From positions 2,356,001-2,420,000 of the forward strand of contig JBANDB010000005.1 of NCBI GenBank assembly GCA_037576215.1: a stretch of DNA of 64,000 nt, in the 5' to 3' direction. The position numbers and the translations under genes were made by a program. The DNA is from Armillaria gallica. Taxonomy: Eukaryota > Basidiomycota > Agaricomycetes > Agaricales > Physalacriaceae. The notes under the pieces were generated by a model that was not told the origin of the DNA, made no database searches, and saw only the letters and a program-made list of their open reading frames with translations. Shown one piece after another: positions 23,659-34,406 of this stretch; position 1 is the first letter of the stretch, and each line of letters starts with the position of its first letter.

Positions 23659-26125
23659 ATGGAGAACGACGACGCTCGAATTATAGCAATCGCACTAGGA
23701 ATACCAAGCGCCACTCTCGTCTCCATCGCCCTCATTCTTGCAGTCAGGTTCCGCTATAGAACGAGACAACTACAGCTCCGACGACAGGAAGAGGCACACC
23801 GAACCAGTCCATCAATCATTACAGATAATAGCAATGGCATCCCGCTCGAGCAGCAGCCACCCCGACTCTTCGCACCCATACCACGGTGACCGATCCCAAT
23901 CAACCAGTTCACTAGGACAGGAATCAACCAAGAGGAGGTGGATGTTTCTGAGCAGACTCCTCCCGTCATCCCGGAGAGAGACACTCCTACCCCTCCCGGA
24001 AGGCGCCCGGCCAGTATCGACATCACCACTGAGCATCCCACTTCCTACTATGCCGCGTTTGTCCCTCGAACTCCCTCACCCGACTCAGACCCCCAGATTG
24101 CCATCGGTGGGAGGGGACGCAACATGGGCCACAACAGATGACCCGACATCTCAGCAACCAATAACGACGATAGGGTTGGCAGGCACACTGCTCCACCATC
24201 CGCAGCTGGTATCATTCCCGAGGAGTTCTGGGATAACCTCGACATCCCCTACAGTGCCTTCTTCCCGGCACGCAACGCCCCTTCACCCGAGCGCCGCACA
24301 CCCATTGGAAGGTTTGGAACAACCCTTACCACATGGGACGTCCCTGCACAGTTCCAGCAGTCACTCGAGCCTATACGCAACGAGGAACCCGTCGCCGGCC
24401 CCTCTAACCTCGTACCCCGTAGGCGAAGCGGTTGGTGAGCACAGCCAAGAAGATCCTCGAACCGTCCCCCTTGAGCAAGTGCTTGGGAGCGACTCACCCA
24501 CTCACTCTGAAACCAGCCACAGCAAGAGTCTGAGGCCGATGAGTCAACCACCATCGTCAATCCACCCTCGAACCGTCCCCCTACCCCGTTCCGACTCACG
24601 ATCGATGGGCTCCCCGAGTCGACCTCTGAGCAGACGCGCAATAACAGCCCCTACTACCCCAGTGATGACAACGTTGATTGATGCGATCAATTTCTATAAC
24701 GAAACAGACGATGACCCCACAGTCCCTACTCCTGCTATATTAAGGCAAGCAACATTTTTGAATTTGTACAACTATTTCGCCTTCGAGTTACCATATTCCA
24801 TGGACTGGGGAGAGTCCCTAGCCGGGAATGATTATTTTATGAAAAGAAACAGAGGTCTCCCAGCAGACGAGATCCTACAGTACGAGGCGGAGCGGAATGC
24901 TCGTGCCTTGTGGAATTCCATACACCCGAATGCCATAATCGAAGAATGGCCCGAGTACGTGGAAGCCGCGCTAGAAATCGAGGCCCAGGAACCCATGCCA
25001 GATGAGCCCCCAGTAGCGCCTCCCCGAGTTACTAACACCTTTGCCTATGCAACAAGAATGGCAGCACCAGGAACGTACACACCGGGGTACCTACCATTCG
25101 CCGGGGCTAATGGAGGCGGTGGAGGCGGCGGGCAACCTGCACAGCCACCTCCCGCACCACCAATACGGGTAATGCTTCCACGATTCCCAGCGCCACCAGC
25201 AATGCCAGACCCACCTATACCTTGGGAATTGCAAGCTGGAGCGATAGCCCCCTATGACGATTTCAAGCCAAAAATCTTGAAAGAGGTTGACGACTTCTCA
25301 GGGGACTCAGACGACATCGCCCGCTTCTTCCTGAAGTGCGAGCTACACTTCGATGTCTTTAACCGGCATTTCCGCCAACACCCGCACAAGGTTGTCTTCT
25401 GTGTTTCCAGACTCGCAGGAGATGCCGAAAGGTGGTGGCAGTTGTGCGCCAAAATCATAGGAAAGACACCGGACGGCGAACAGCAGTACCCAACCTACGA
25501 AGAGTTCCAAGCGGAACTTAACAGTAGGTTCTGGAAGGACGCCGACTCGCAAATCAAGTACGCGCAGTGGGAAAGGCTAAAGCAGTCAGAACACAAGGAC
25601 GGCGACAAGTTCTTCCAACTATTTGAAGAACTGGCCTACCACGCTGGGGTACGCAATAACGACCAGGTAATGCTCCACCAGATCAAGAAAGCCGCCCGAC
25701 AGACGAGTAAAAACACCATATACTTGTCAGACGGGGACGTTCCAGTCGATTACCCAGCATGGAAAGCCCGCCTTCTCCAGATAGACCTCAATTGGCGCCT
25801 CAAACAGGCAGAAGGAACGACAGGACCACCACGACCACAGTTTCAGAAAACGACTGCACCTGTACAGGGCGGTCAAACAAGAGCCCCTGTGCCAACAACG
25901 GTGACGACCACAGGGACGACCTATGGAGGATGCGGACAGCCGATGAATATCGGCAAGGCTACGGCAGCCACGGTATGCTTTGGATGTGGCAAGAAAGGCC
26001 ACTTCAGGCGAGACTGTTCTACTGCGCCTAGAACCCGAGCTGAGTCTTTGCAACGCGCAAATACTTACTGGGATATAAAGGAAGGCCTCTCAACGATCAA
26101 GGAGGAAAAAGAAACCGCCGTCTAG
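23659..26125 (+). pseudogene. gag (capsid/nucleocapsid), frame-broken in its 5' half
   Basis: The C-terminal part is clear: in frame 2, up to TAG 26123-26125, a capsid-like block (DDIARFFLKCELHFDVFNRH, about 25312-25370; AGDAERWWQLCAKII) is followed by a CCHC zinc knuckle, CFGCGKKGHFRRDC (about 25977-26018), which binds RNA. Frame 2 is open from 23738; its first ATG is 23834. The 5' kilobase is less clear. Frame 1, starting at ATG 23659 (MENDDARIIAIALGIPSATL), also reads like gag, with Pro/Thr-rich text such as EQTPPVIPERDTPTPPGRRP (23947-24006) and GIIPEEFWDNLDIPYSAFFP, but is cut by TGA at 23887, 24139 and 24436. So the natural gag may start in frame 1 and this copy carries stops plus a frameshift. 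Low-complexity, GC-rich text makes the frame call uncertain. Confidence 0.7.
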
Positions 26126-27366
26126 ATATCGATTCAATCTATTCGGCGACTCAGGATTTGGTTTCAGCTGGTACGCCACTTTCACTTTGCTCATGTACTT
26201 ATATATCGCCTGTAGTAACAACCACGCATTCGAATATACCTGCAACTTCGCAATCAGACCAGAAACCAGACAAGAATCAACTTACGCCTAACGAAGCGAA
26301 CCCCCTAGAAATGAGCGTGGTAGTCACAGAGCTATCGGTTCGATGCCCAGCGAGTAATCTATTGCAGACGAAAGCCCGAGGTGATGAGTCACCTACCATA
26401 GTGACACCCATCATAACGGCAAAACACCAGTTGAGGCCTTCCCAAGGGGAGTTTCAAGCCGCAGTGACGAATGTTCGACCGGATGGGGCAGGAGAGCAGA
26501 CAGCTACGTTCCTGCGTAAACGTCCTCTACCTGAAATAGCAGCTCTATGGAGTCCCTGCCGCGCAGGGAGTTTCGAGGGAATAGCTACGGCGAAACCTCC
26601 TCTGGTAAAAGAGACTTGCGCACAGGCTGCAGAGTGTAAATCCCATGACGGGGCTCTGATGACAGCAACGGAGGCCAGCTCCCGCAACACTGGACTACAG
26701 GCCCTTACGAAGGCAACACAAGCTAAGGACGACCACAAAGGCGACTTAGGATCAATGAAAGCCGAGGGCGACATGTTCGACTCGGGATCAAGGATGGCTA
26801 CGAACGACCCAGGTCGCGACGCCATATTACGAAACATAGACGCCGAGGGAGGGATCTATTTGCCCTCGGCCCTGAAGAACCTAGAGGACGAACCGGAGTC
26901 GGGTAAGTGCCCCCGATCAGTTGCCAATGCCTATCGAGACGCAGGGCGACCCAACGATAGGGGAATGCCGAATGAAACGAGGGTCCCGGTCATCACAGAG
27001 ACAGGCCCGAAGGAACAAGGCGAAGGCGACCACTCGTCAACGGTAAGAAGCGTAGGCAATCATTGTCTAGTGGTGACAGCCCAACCTGCTGCCTCTGACC
27101 GAGGCGGCACCTTCGAGGAAAGCACCTCCTGTTCCACGACCGACCAGAAAGCCGCAGGATCGGAAGCTGCTAGCGCCCAGGCAGTGCAAAGGGGGCATCA
27201 GGTAGCTTTTATTGAAGTACCTGACGATGAGGATGTTACCAGTTTCATGATGAACAAGAGCGCTAATTTAACCCCTCTAGACTTAGAAAATGCGGTGACC
27301 TCACCGATGGTAGTCGCGCCCGTATGGGGCGACGCGAAGGTTGAAGAGGCCCCGCAACTGTCCTGA
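26126..27366 (+). CDS. Uncharacterised polyprotein segment between gag and protease
   Basis: Frame 1 is open from about 26044 through 27363 and is the same frame as protease and pol downstream, so gag to pol is a -1 change with an overlap at about 26044-26125. The stretch of about 410 codons is rich in Ala, Thr, Glu, Pro and Gly, with no motif I recognise (examples: KTEGDMF-like acidic turns, EVPDDEDVTSFMMNKS near 27215). It ends at TGA 27364-27366, after which the frame continues (TYTKGQTYREWLKPFGAEW). The TGA is one C-to-T step from CGA. Such linkers are poorly conserved in chromoviruses; this one is long. Confidence 0.5.
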
Positions 27367-28479
27367 ACCTATACAAAGGGACAGACCTATAGAGAATGGC
27401 TCAAACCATTCGGAGCAGAGTGGACTCTATGCGGCGTAGTACAAGCGCGAACGGAGTCGGAGGTGAAGGCAATCCTTAAAAACTGGATTCACAAAGCACG
27501 CGCAGAGGAGGTCGTTGACTCAATGATCGAAGCAATGAGGGGGATGAAGCGAATTGACGCACTCTGGTGGCTTCACGAACTACAAGAACCAAAGCGACTT
27601 ATCAGCGCGCTAAGCGATAAAGGGAAAGACCTGGTGATCCCCGTCATGCTCGGGGCTCCAGGAACAATTCTCAATATCTCTACACCTGCGTTGGTAGACA
27701 GCGGATGCACCAGTAGTGCCATCAATCGAAAATTTGTTAAACAACACCACATCCCGACTCGACCAACCACCGCCCCAATTCCGGTCTATAATGCCGACGG
27801 AACCAAGAACTCAGGAGGATCAATTACCGAATACGCCGAGATCGAACTCAAAATTGGAGATCATTCTGAATGAATAGATCTAGCTGTAACAGATCTCGGT
27901 GATAAGGAAATCTTCCTCGGTCACGATTGGTTAGCCCGGCACAATCCGATCATCAATTGGAAGACAGGAGGATTAACGTTTGCACGGTGCGAGTGCAAAA
28001 AGAACCCATTCACACTACCCGATGCTGATCCCGACGACAAGTGGGACGAGGAGCTGGAAGAAGGGGACACCATCCTCACAATAGATTTTACGCGGGCTAT
28101 TCTCATATGCGCGCACCATGCCAATGACTTAGCCGCCGCAGCCAATGCAGAGAAAGAGACCAAGACATTCGAGGAAATGGTCCCAGAATGGTGCCAGGAT
28201 TTCAATGACCTGTTCGCCAAAGACAATTTCGACGAACTTCCCGAGCCAAAAACGTGGGACCACGCCATCGAACTGACTCCAAACGCAAGCGCCAATCCAG
28301 ACTGCAAAGTCTACCCTTTGAACAGGAACGAGCAAGCGGAACTCGACAAGTTCTTAGATGAGAACCTCTCGAGTGGATGAATACGACTATCCAAATCACC
28401 CATGGCCTCGCCATTCTTCTTCGTTAAAAAGAAGGACGGCAAGCTATGACCAGTCCAGGATTATAGGAAGCTCAATGAG
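27367..28479 (+). pseudogene. Aspartic protease and N-terminal RT region, three in-frame TGA
   Basis: Same frame as pol. The retropepsin active-site motif is ALVDSGCTSSAIN (about 27691-27729, D-S-G in place of the common D-S/T-G), with the later flap and IFLGHDWLARHNPIINWK (27910-27963), a standard chromovirus protease-end motif. The linker to RT follows (LFAKDNFDELPEPKTWDHAI), then SPMASPFFFVKKKDGK and PVQDYRKLNEMT, the start of the RT fingers. The frame is interrupted by TGA at 27871-27873, 28378-28380 and 28447-28449. At 28447 family conservation expects Arg (K-L-R-P-V-Q-D), so CGA to TGA explains it. Confidence 0.8.
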
Positions 28480-31254
28480 ATGACGATTAAAAACCGTTAT
28501 CCGCTCCTGCTAATCTCAGAACTAATGGACAAGTTGCAGGGTGCGAAGTACTTTTCCAAGCTCGACGTTCGGTGGGGATACAACAATGTGCACATCAAAA
28601 GTGGCGATGAATGGAAGGCAGCATTCAGAACTAATCGGGGGTTGTTCGAACCCACGGTCATGTTCTTCGGGCTTACCAATTTGCCCGCCACCTTCCAATG
28701 GATGATGAATGACATTTTCAAAAATCTCATTGCATCAGGTGCCATCACTGTTTATCTAGATGACATCCTCATCATGTCCAAGACAAGGGAAGAGCATCGC
28801 TGCATCACGCGTGAAGTTCTAAAGCTCCTCCGAAAGAACAAGCTATTCCTTAAAGCAGAAAAATGCGAGTTCGAAACCTTGGAGACGGAATACCTTGGGG
28901 TTATCATCAGTGAAGGAAGCATCCGCATGGACCCAGTCAAGATCGCAGGAATCGCAGAATGGCCTGTACCAATCAAAAAGGTGCAACTCCAGTCGTTCCT
29001 AGGCTTCACCAATTTCTATCGACGTTTCATCAAGGGGTACAGCAAGGTCGTTAAACCAATGACCCAGTTGACAGGAAACGATCCATGGAAGTGGGGAAAA
29101 GCACAACAGGACGCCTTCGAAGAATTAAAGAGGCTACTAGCGGAGGAGGTGGTACTAGCCATACCGACGGAAGAAGGAAAATTCTGCGTGGAGGCGGACG
29201 CAAGTGAGGGAGCGATAGGTGCGGTATTGACGCAGGAGCAGGATGGAAAATGGCGCCCGGTCGCATTTTTATCCAAATCCCTCACCATGACAGAACGAAA
29301 TTATGAAATTTACGACAAAGAACTGCTCGCGATAATGATCGCGCTCGACGAGTGGAGGCACTATCTAATGGGCGCAGCTCAAGACTTCGAAATATGGACG
29401 GACCACCAAAACCTCCAGTATTTCCGAAAACCCCAGAAACTCAATCGGCGACAAGCGCGATGGGTTACTGAGCTGGCCGAATACCACTTCATGCTTCACC
29501 ACAAATCAGGGACCGCAAACAAAAAAGCCGACTTACTTAGTCGCAGAGCAGATCACGAGCAAGGAAAGGAGGACAACGACAAGATTATCGTCCTCAAACC
29601 CGAGCATTTCTGGGCACTAGTCAGGCCCACTATCGAGGAAACCCATTCCCAGATAAAGCAAGCCACGCTCGACCACCACCGATGGGACAAAAACATTGCG
29701 ACTTCCCTTAACCACGACCGAGGACTGAAAATGGACGATGGGCTAATCTATTACGATTCCTGCATCTACGTTCCTTCCGACCACGCGTTACAAGGCCAAA
29801 TAATCGCACAAGTTCACGACCACATCACGGCGGGACACCCCGGCATAGAAAAGACCAAAGAACTCGTCTTACGAGAATATTGGTGGCCCAGAATGAAAAA
29901 AGACATAGAAGATTATGTCCGCGGCTGCGAGACGTGCCAACGAACCAAATCCAGCACACAACCAAAGGCAGCGCCGCTTCATCCAAACGCAATACCCTCC
30001 CGACCATGGACTCACATCTCCGTTGACATGGTGACTGGTTTACCAAAGAGCAAGGGCTTCGACGCGATCCTAATGATCGTCGACCGCTTCTCTAAAGAAA
30101 TCATACCTGTCGCATGCACAACAGAGATGTCATCGGAAGGGTGGGCCAAAATTCTACGAGACGAAGTTTACGCCAAACACGGAATGCCGCAAGTCGTTAT
30201 CAGCGACCGGGGCACTGTGTTTGTATCCAAGTTCATGAAAGACCTTTATGACTTGCTTCAGATCAAGGCAAACGCATCCACCACCTACCACCCACAAACT
30301 GATGGACAGACTGAGCGAGTGAATCAGGAGGTTGAAAAATACCTCCGGATCTTCGTCAATCACCGCCAGAATGACTGGGTAGAATGGCTCTCTCTCGCGG
30401 CTTTCGCTCACAATAACCGCACCCACTCTGCAACGGGTAAAAGTCCCTTCGAGGTTACCCATGGCTATATCGTCGAGGTCCTCCCTGGTGCCGTACGACC
30501 CCAAGCACCCTTCAGAACACCGGCCTCAAACACTTTCGTTTCAGATATGCAGAAAATCCACGCCGAAGCAAAACAAGCACTCGAGAAAGCCGCCGACCAG
30601 ATGAAAGCCCAATACGATAAAAAGAAAAGACCTGCAGTTGATTACTCAGTGGGAGACGAAGTGTGGCTCGATACGAGCAATCTGGCACTCCCACGCCCGA
30701 AGAAAAAACTTGCAGACAAAAAAACGGGCTCTTTTCCTATCCTTGCCAAAATCGGAGCTTCGGCGTATAAATTAAAACTCCCCATAGGCTGGCGTATCCA
30801 TCCCGTATTCAACGAATCACTCCTAACGCCCTACATGCCACCTGCATTCCCTAACCAGGAGCAGCCGCCTCCGCCACCACCCGATCTTATTGACGGGGAG
30901 GAGCACTATGAAATCGAGCAAGTTCTCGAGCATAGAGACCGAAAGGTCCGAGGAAAGGCTGGCAAACCATGGCGCTGGGCCACAGATTACTTCGTCAAGT
31001 GGAAAGGATATGGACCCGAATCCAACAGCTGGGTAAAGGAAAACGACATGGATGCCGACGAACTAGTCGACAAATATCTCGCAGAAAAAGTGAACCATAC
31101 CAGACAAGAGACAGGAGATTGGCAGTCCTATACGGACCCATTCACTGGTCAGAAAATTTGGTATGACCAGGCACTCGACTGGGATTGGTTTGGTGGCAAC
31201 GACGACCCCTCGACAGGCTCGAAATCGCCGTACGAAGCAACAGAAATCCCATAA
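28480..31254 (+). CDS. pol: reverse transcriptase, RNase H, integrase, chromodomain
   Basis: An uninterrupted 924-codon stretch that is the downstream part of pol; the ATG at 28480 is internal, not the true start. RT: VYLDDILI with catalytic YLDD at residues 92-95. RNase H: EADAS (D240) and WTDHQNL (D308). Integrase: zinc-binding HHCC (His around 446-453, Cys 483 and 486), then catalytic D516, D576 and E612 with 59- and 35-residue spacing (DD35E), in SVDMVTG, ISDRG and TERVNQE. C-terminal chromodomain, residues about 808-870, with HYEIEQVLEHRDRK, YFVKWKGYGPESNSW. Catalytic residues are all present, so only the upstream stops disable this copy. Stop TAA is near 31252. Confidence 0.95.
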   Translation: MTIKNRYPLLLISELMDKLQGAKYFSKLDVRWGYNNVHIKSGDEWKAAFRTNRGLFEPTVMFFGLTNLPATFQWMMNDIFKNLIASGAITVYLDDILIMSKTREEHRCITREVLKLLRKNKLFLKAEKCEFETLETEYLGVIISEGSIRMDPVKIAGIAEWPVPIKKVQLQSFLGFTNFYRRFIKGYSKVVKPMTQLTGNDPWKWGKAQQDAFEELKRLLAEEVVLAIPTEEGKFCVEADASEGAIGAVLTQEQDGKWRPVAFLSKSLTMTERNYEIYDKELLAIMIALDEWRHYLMGAAQDFEIWTDHQNLQYFRKPQKLNRRQARWVTELAEYHFMLHHKSGTANKKADLLSRRADHEQGKEDNDKIIVLKPEHFWALVRPTIEETHSQIKQATLDHHRWDKNIATSLNHDRGLKMDDGLIYYDSCIYVPSDHALQGQIIAQVHDHITAGHPGIEKTKELVLREYWWPRMKKDIEDYVRGCETCQRTKSSTQPKAAPLHPNAIPSRPWTHISVDMVTGLPKSKGFDAILMIVDRFSKEIIPVACTTEMSSEGWAKILRDEVYAKHGMPQVVISDRGTVFVSKFMKDLYDLLQIKANASTTYHPQTDGQTERVNQEVEKYLRIFVNHRQNDWVEWLSLAAFAHNNRTHSATGKSPFEVTHGYIVEVLPGAVRPQAPFRTPASNTFVSDMQKIHAEAKQALEKAADQMKAQYDKKKRPAVDYSVGDEVWLDTSNLALPRPKKKLADKKTGSFPILAKIGASAYKLKLPIGWRIHPVFNESLLTPYMPPAFPNQEQPPPPPPDLIDGEEHYEIEQVLEHRDRKVRGKAGKPWRWATDYFVKWKGYGPESNSWVKENDMDADELVDKYLAEKVNHTRQETGDWQSYTDPFTGQKIWYDQALDWDWFGGNDDPSTGSKSPYEATEIP

Positions 31255-31810
31255 AACAAACAGCAGTCGAAACGTGCCCTATAACGGGGGATAGCAATGG
31301 ACCCTCACTCACGACTTTTAACGACAAATGGACTCCATGATCATGACCTTTACGAATACACCACACGCGACAACAAAAACTGCTCACCGCGCACACGGAT
31401 CCCCTTTTTATCACTCTCATCGCTGTCATACGAAAAGTCCCCCATGCCCGGAAGACGAACAAGGTCCCCAGGACAAGCTGCAGTGCGTATGACATTGCTC
31501 GTAAACCCTGGAGGTTTACGAGACGGACGATGATGAAAATCAAAAACGGAACGCCGATCCACCGACAGTTGCGCATAATCAGGCCTGCTCAACGAGACAT
31601 ACGGGTCTAGTTTACCACTCGCGTCACCATCATATGGAAAATCCCCTCCTCCTCTGGGCAAACAAGGCCTTTGGAGCAAGCTGCAGCCCATATGACATTT
31701 CTTCGAAAACTCTGCTCGAGAGCATGAGATCTCTAGGGACGGCATGACGATGATGTAGACGGAACGCCGATGTACTGGCAGTTGGGACACCTGCCCTAGG
31801 GGGGGGGTAA
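31255..31810 (+). other. Retrotransposon 3' untranslated segment with polypurine tract
   Basis: Non-coding DNA between pol and the 3' LTR. It ends in a purine run (agggggggggtaa, about 31798-31810) immediately before TGTTAC, the expected plus-strand primer (polypurine tract). Confidence 0.75.
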
Positions 31811-32294
31811 TGTTACAATTTATTCATTTTCTAGACATCTTATCTTATCTTCGACAGATAAGATAAGATGCTTACTCACCACTTTCATTAGACCCGCGAC
31901 TCCTGGGGAGTCTTCATAAATCTTCACATCGCTAACATGTCACACTCAGTCGACGTGTACGCGACACGTACTCAACACGACTTAACATGTCTTGAGCACG
32001 TCTTATTCTCGGCTATCGTGTACTTGGCTTATTCACTTTCTAACACGGTAGCCTCATCTTAGTACCTTTTACGGATCCTGACTTTAGTATATAAGTAGCT
32101 TACTCAAAGCCTGTATTTCCCTAGCTTTGAGCTAAAGTTTATTCATACCGACAACACTCCTTAAACTGCTTCACTTTCGCTGAGAGCTCCTAAAGTGAGT
32201 CTTGGGCATCAATCATCCACAAGGGCTAGACGGTGACTGTATGAACGCGATACAGCCGATCTATTCACCTTTTGATTGGAGTTCGGGTCTAACA
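31811..32294 (+). repeat. 3' LTR (484 bp)
   Basis: Same length as the 5' LTR with no indel. The 12 differences (5' LTR positions 23137, 23172, 23224, 23258, 23268, 23281, 23298, 23308, 23331, 23366, 23562, 23605) are each CG in one LTR and TG or CA in the other. Followed by the acgtg target duplication. Confidence 0.95.
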
Positions 32295-34406
32295 ACGTGA
32301 TAGTTTTATGTAATGGAAGCGATGGTTATAGCAAGACCCCCTGGGAAAAAAACAGACTACATACATACTGTCCCTCCCTCTCTCATCAGGTATGTATCAT
32401 CCATCTGTCTATGAGAGACTAAGTGGCTCCCCATCCGAAACACAATGGAGGCGTAGGATTCAGCATCGTGTAGGTAGAGGGCTGAAGAGAAGAATGTGTC
32501 CATGATCGTTGTCGGAACTGCTAGTTGCAAGCAGTTCTCTTGGTTCAATGTATGTCTACCATCCATACCCGGTGAACTTGTACTGATAGTCACCAAGAAG
32601 TTTGAGCCATCCACTGAACCTTTGCTATCCTTTTTCACGTGTCCTGTGTCCTTCAAAGCTTTATACCCAAGTCAGCCTGCCATCTCTTTGTCCTCTGCTT
32701 CTTGCATCTGCCAAAATTCATGCATCAGGCATGACCAGCCTCCTGCTAGCTGTACTAGCCATCGTTCTTCTTACCGACACCTCTCTCCGATGTCCGTTTA
32801 TGGCTCCTGGTGTTTTACTCTGGAGACTTGATTGGCCCATTAGTGACAAGGCAGATGAAAATAAAAGACATGGAAGAATGAATGGTGGATCCATTCAATC
32901 TACAGGTTGTTGCTTTTTCCTCGATGGACCACGACTGCAAAAATCACTCTCATGCCAACCACCAGAATTGGCAAGTGATGTTTTGATGATTTGTGAGGGT
33001 CACAGGCAGGGCGCGATACCATCATCTAGCATGTTACGAACAGCTTCAGGGTATGTCTGCCTTCATCATCTCGAATGCCGAACCCATATTGATGCGATTG
33101 TCATTTTCAGTGAACATGGAGAGGGCGATGAACAACTTCAAGGAGAGCATGTTTGTCAACCATGTTGTCGGAGCACTCAGTCCCATTTTGTTACAAGTCC
33201 GAGTAAAACGAGGATTCGTTCTTATGTGCAACATTTCGACTTAGCCAAAGTGGGCCACTGTGAGCACGGCAGGGACGAGTCCGAAGGTCATTCAGCAGCT
33301 TTCAACATACTTGATCACAATGCAGCTACAAAATGATAACTCAGTCAGGTTGGCCAGTGGCATGGTCTGCTAAACTCAGTGTAAGCACATAATATGTGTA
33401 TCTATGCTCAGCGGCAGAAACAGAAATCTAAAAGGGATGTATCCTAAATGGACAACTTATATTATTATACGCAAATCTACCTTAGGATCCATCACCTATT
33501 AACAGGTTCCGACTAAGTGCCTACAACATGTTAGATGGACATAACACATCCATCATCAGCTTGGGATGAGCATGCAGTTTTAAGCCAAAACTGAAAACTT
33601 AAGAACCAAGAGTCGAACACAACAAGATCAGTTATAACAATGTCATGATATAACAGCGACACTATACTATAATACTAAGAAATCGAGTGTTATATAGTTC
33701 CCTAGGGATATAAATAATATCAGAAAAGAAAAGCTCACCATTATATGGGATGCGGCAGGGTGTCGTTGTTGTGGGCAGTGATGGGAATAATATCATTGGC
33801 GACACAGGTACTGTATTTGTCCAAATGTGAGGTTGCAGAGTGGTAGGCAGATGGATTGGGCTAGTGAGATGCAAAAAAGTAGCAGGTCAGGTCGATGAAG
33901 GTTTGACAGTGATTGTAGGATCGAAGAGGGAAATAGTATGCACTATTGGATTCCCCGAGGTCAAGAACAGGGTGAGGGGATTGCTGTAAAGACAATGGCA
34001 CTGTTGAAGATGGTATGGCACAAAAATGGTAGGTGTCAGGATGGTGAGCAGGTGCACAATGTTGGTGGCACCAGAGGACAAAATAAACCCCATAATTATG
34101 GTCCCCAAGTCAAAGCAATGGATATGCATGACTTTGGGGTGGCTACACCACCAAAGTCACTTGAGATCTTCAAGATATGGAGATTTGTTGTGGAAATGGC
34201 TTGTGGTGTGGGCGTGTAATTAGCATAGATTTGACGTCCAATAGAGCTCTAATTTCTCACATGGCATTGGCATCTTAGCGGAGCCCGATTTGGCGCCAAA
34301 TCTGCTTCACACCAACGTCCACTCCCTTGATCTCAAATTCACCACGACTGCCAATCTACACCAGTCTTGACTCTTTGGCCATGCTCTCAAAAACTCACTT
34401 TAAACT
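32295..34406. other. AT-rich region without a supported gene
   Basis: Composition becomes AT-rich immediately after the retrotransposon. A frame at 32602-33336 (+) has no ATG start, no recognised domain and no splice pattern, so it is not called. 33190-33240 is the sequence copied into the palindrome centre at 47351-47401. The last few hundred bases contain a small perfect palindrome, gatttggcgccaaatc (about 34290-34305), before the next gene. Confidence 0.4.
33190..33240 (+). repeat. Source-like copy of the palindrome-centre sequence
   Basis: 51 bases starting gttacaagtccgagtaaaac and ending acatttcgac. They align without gaps to 47351-47401, with four C/T or G/A differences. Flanking bases on both sides do not match, so the shared segment is exactly the palindrome spacer. 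Confidence 0.85.

Larger units (their letters stand above)
23131..32294 (+). mobile_element. Ty3/gypsy chromovirus LTR retrotransposon (Tf1/sushi-like), complete but mutated
   Basis: A 9,164-bp element flanked by the 5-bp target duplication acgtg (23126-23130 and 32295-32299). Two 484-bp LTRs begin TGTTAC and end TAACA. Internal order: putative self-priming primer-binding site, gag with a CCHC zinc knuckle, a long uncharacterised segment, aspartic protease, reverse transcriptase, RNase H, integrase and a C-terminal chromodomain. Protease-RT-RH-IN order plus chromodomain defines a chromovirus; the self-complementary primer site points to the Tf1/sushi side. LTRs differ at 12 of 484 positions, all CpG-type transitions. 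Several in-frame TGA codons mean this copy cannot make a full polyprotein. Chromodomains of this group typically steer integration to heterochromatin. Confidence 0.95.

Noticed and set aside
31350..31790. Overlapping minus-strand frames of about 145 codons in the retrotransposon 3' segment
   Set aside because: Two shadows in different frames over non-coding element DNA, with no homology pattern.
32602..33336. 244-codon open frame downstream of the retrotransposon
   Set aside because: It starts at TTG, has no recognisable domain or splice pattern, and overlapping frames are also open. It is not supported as a gene.
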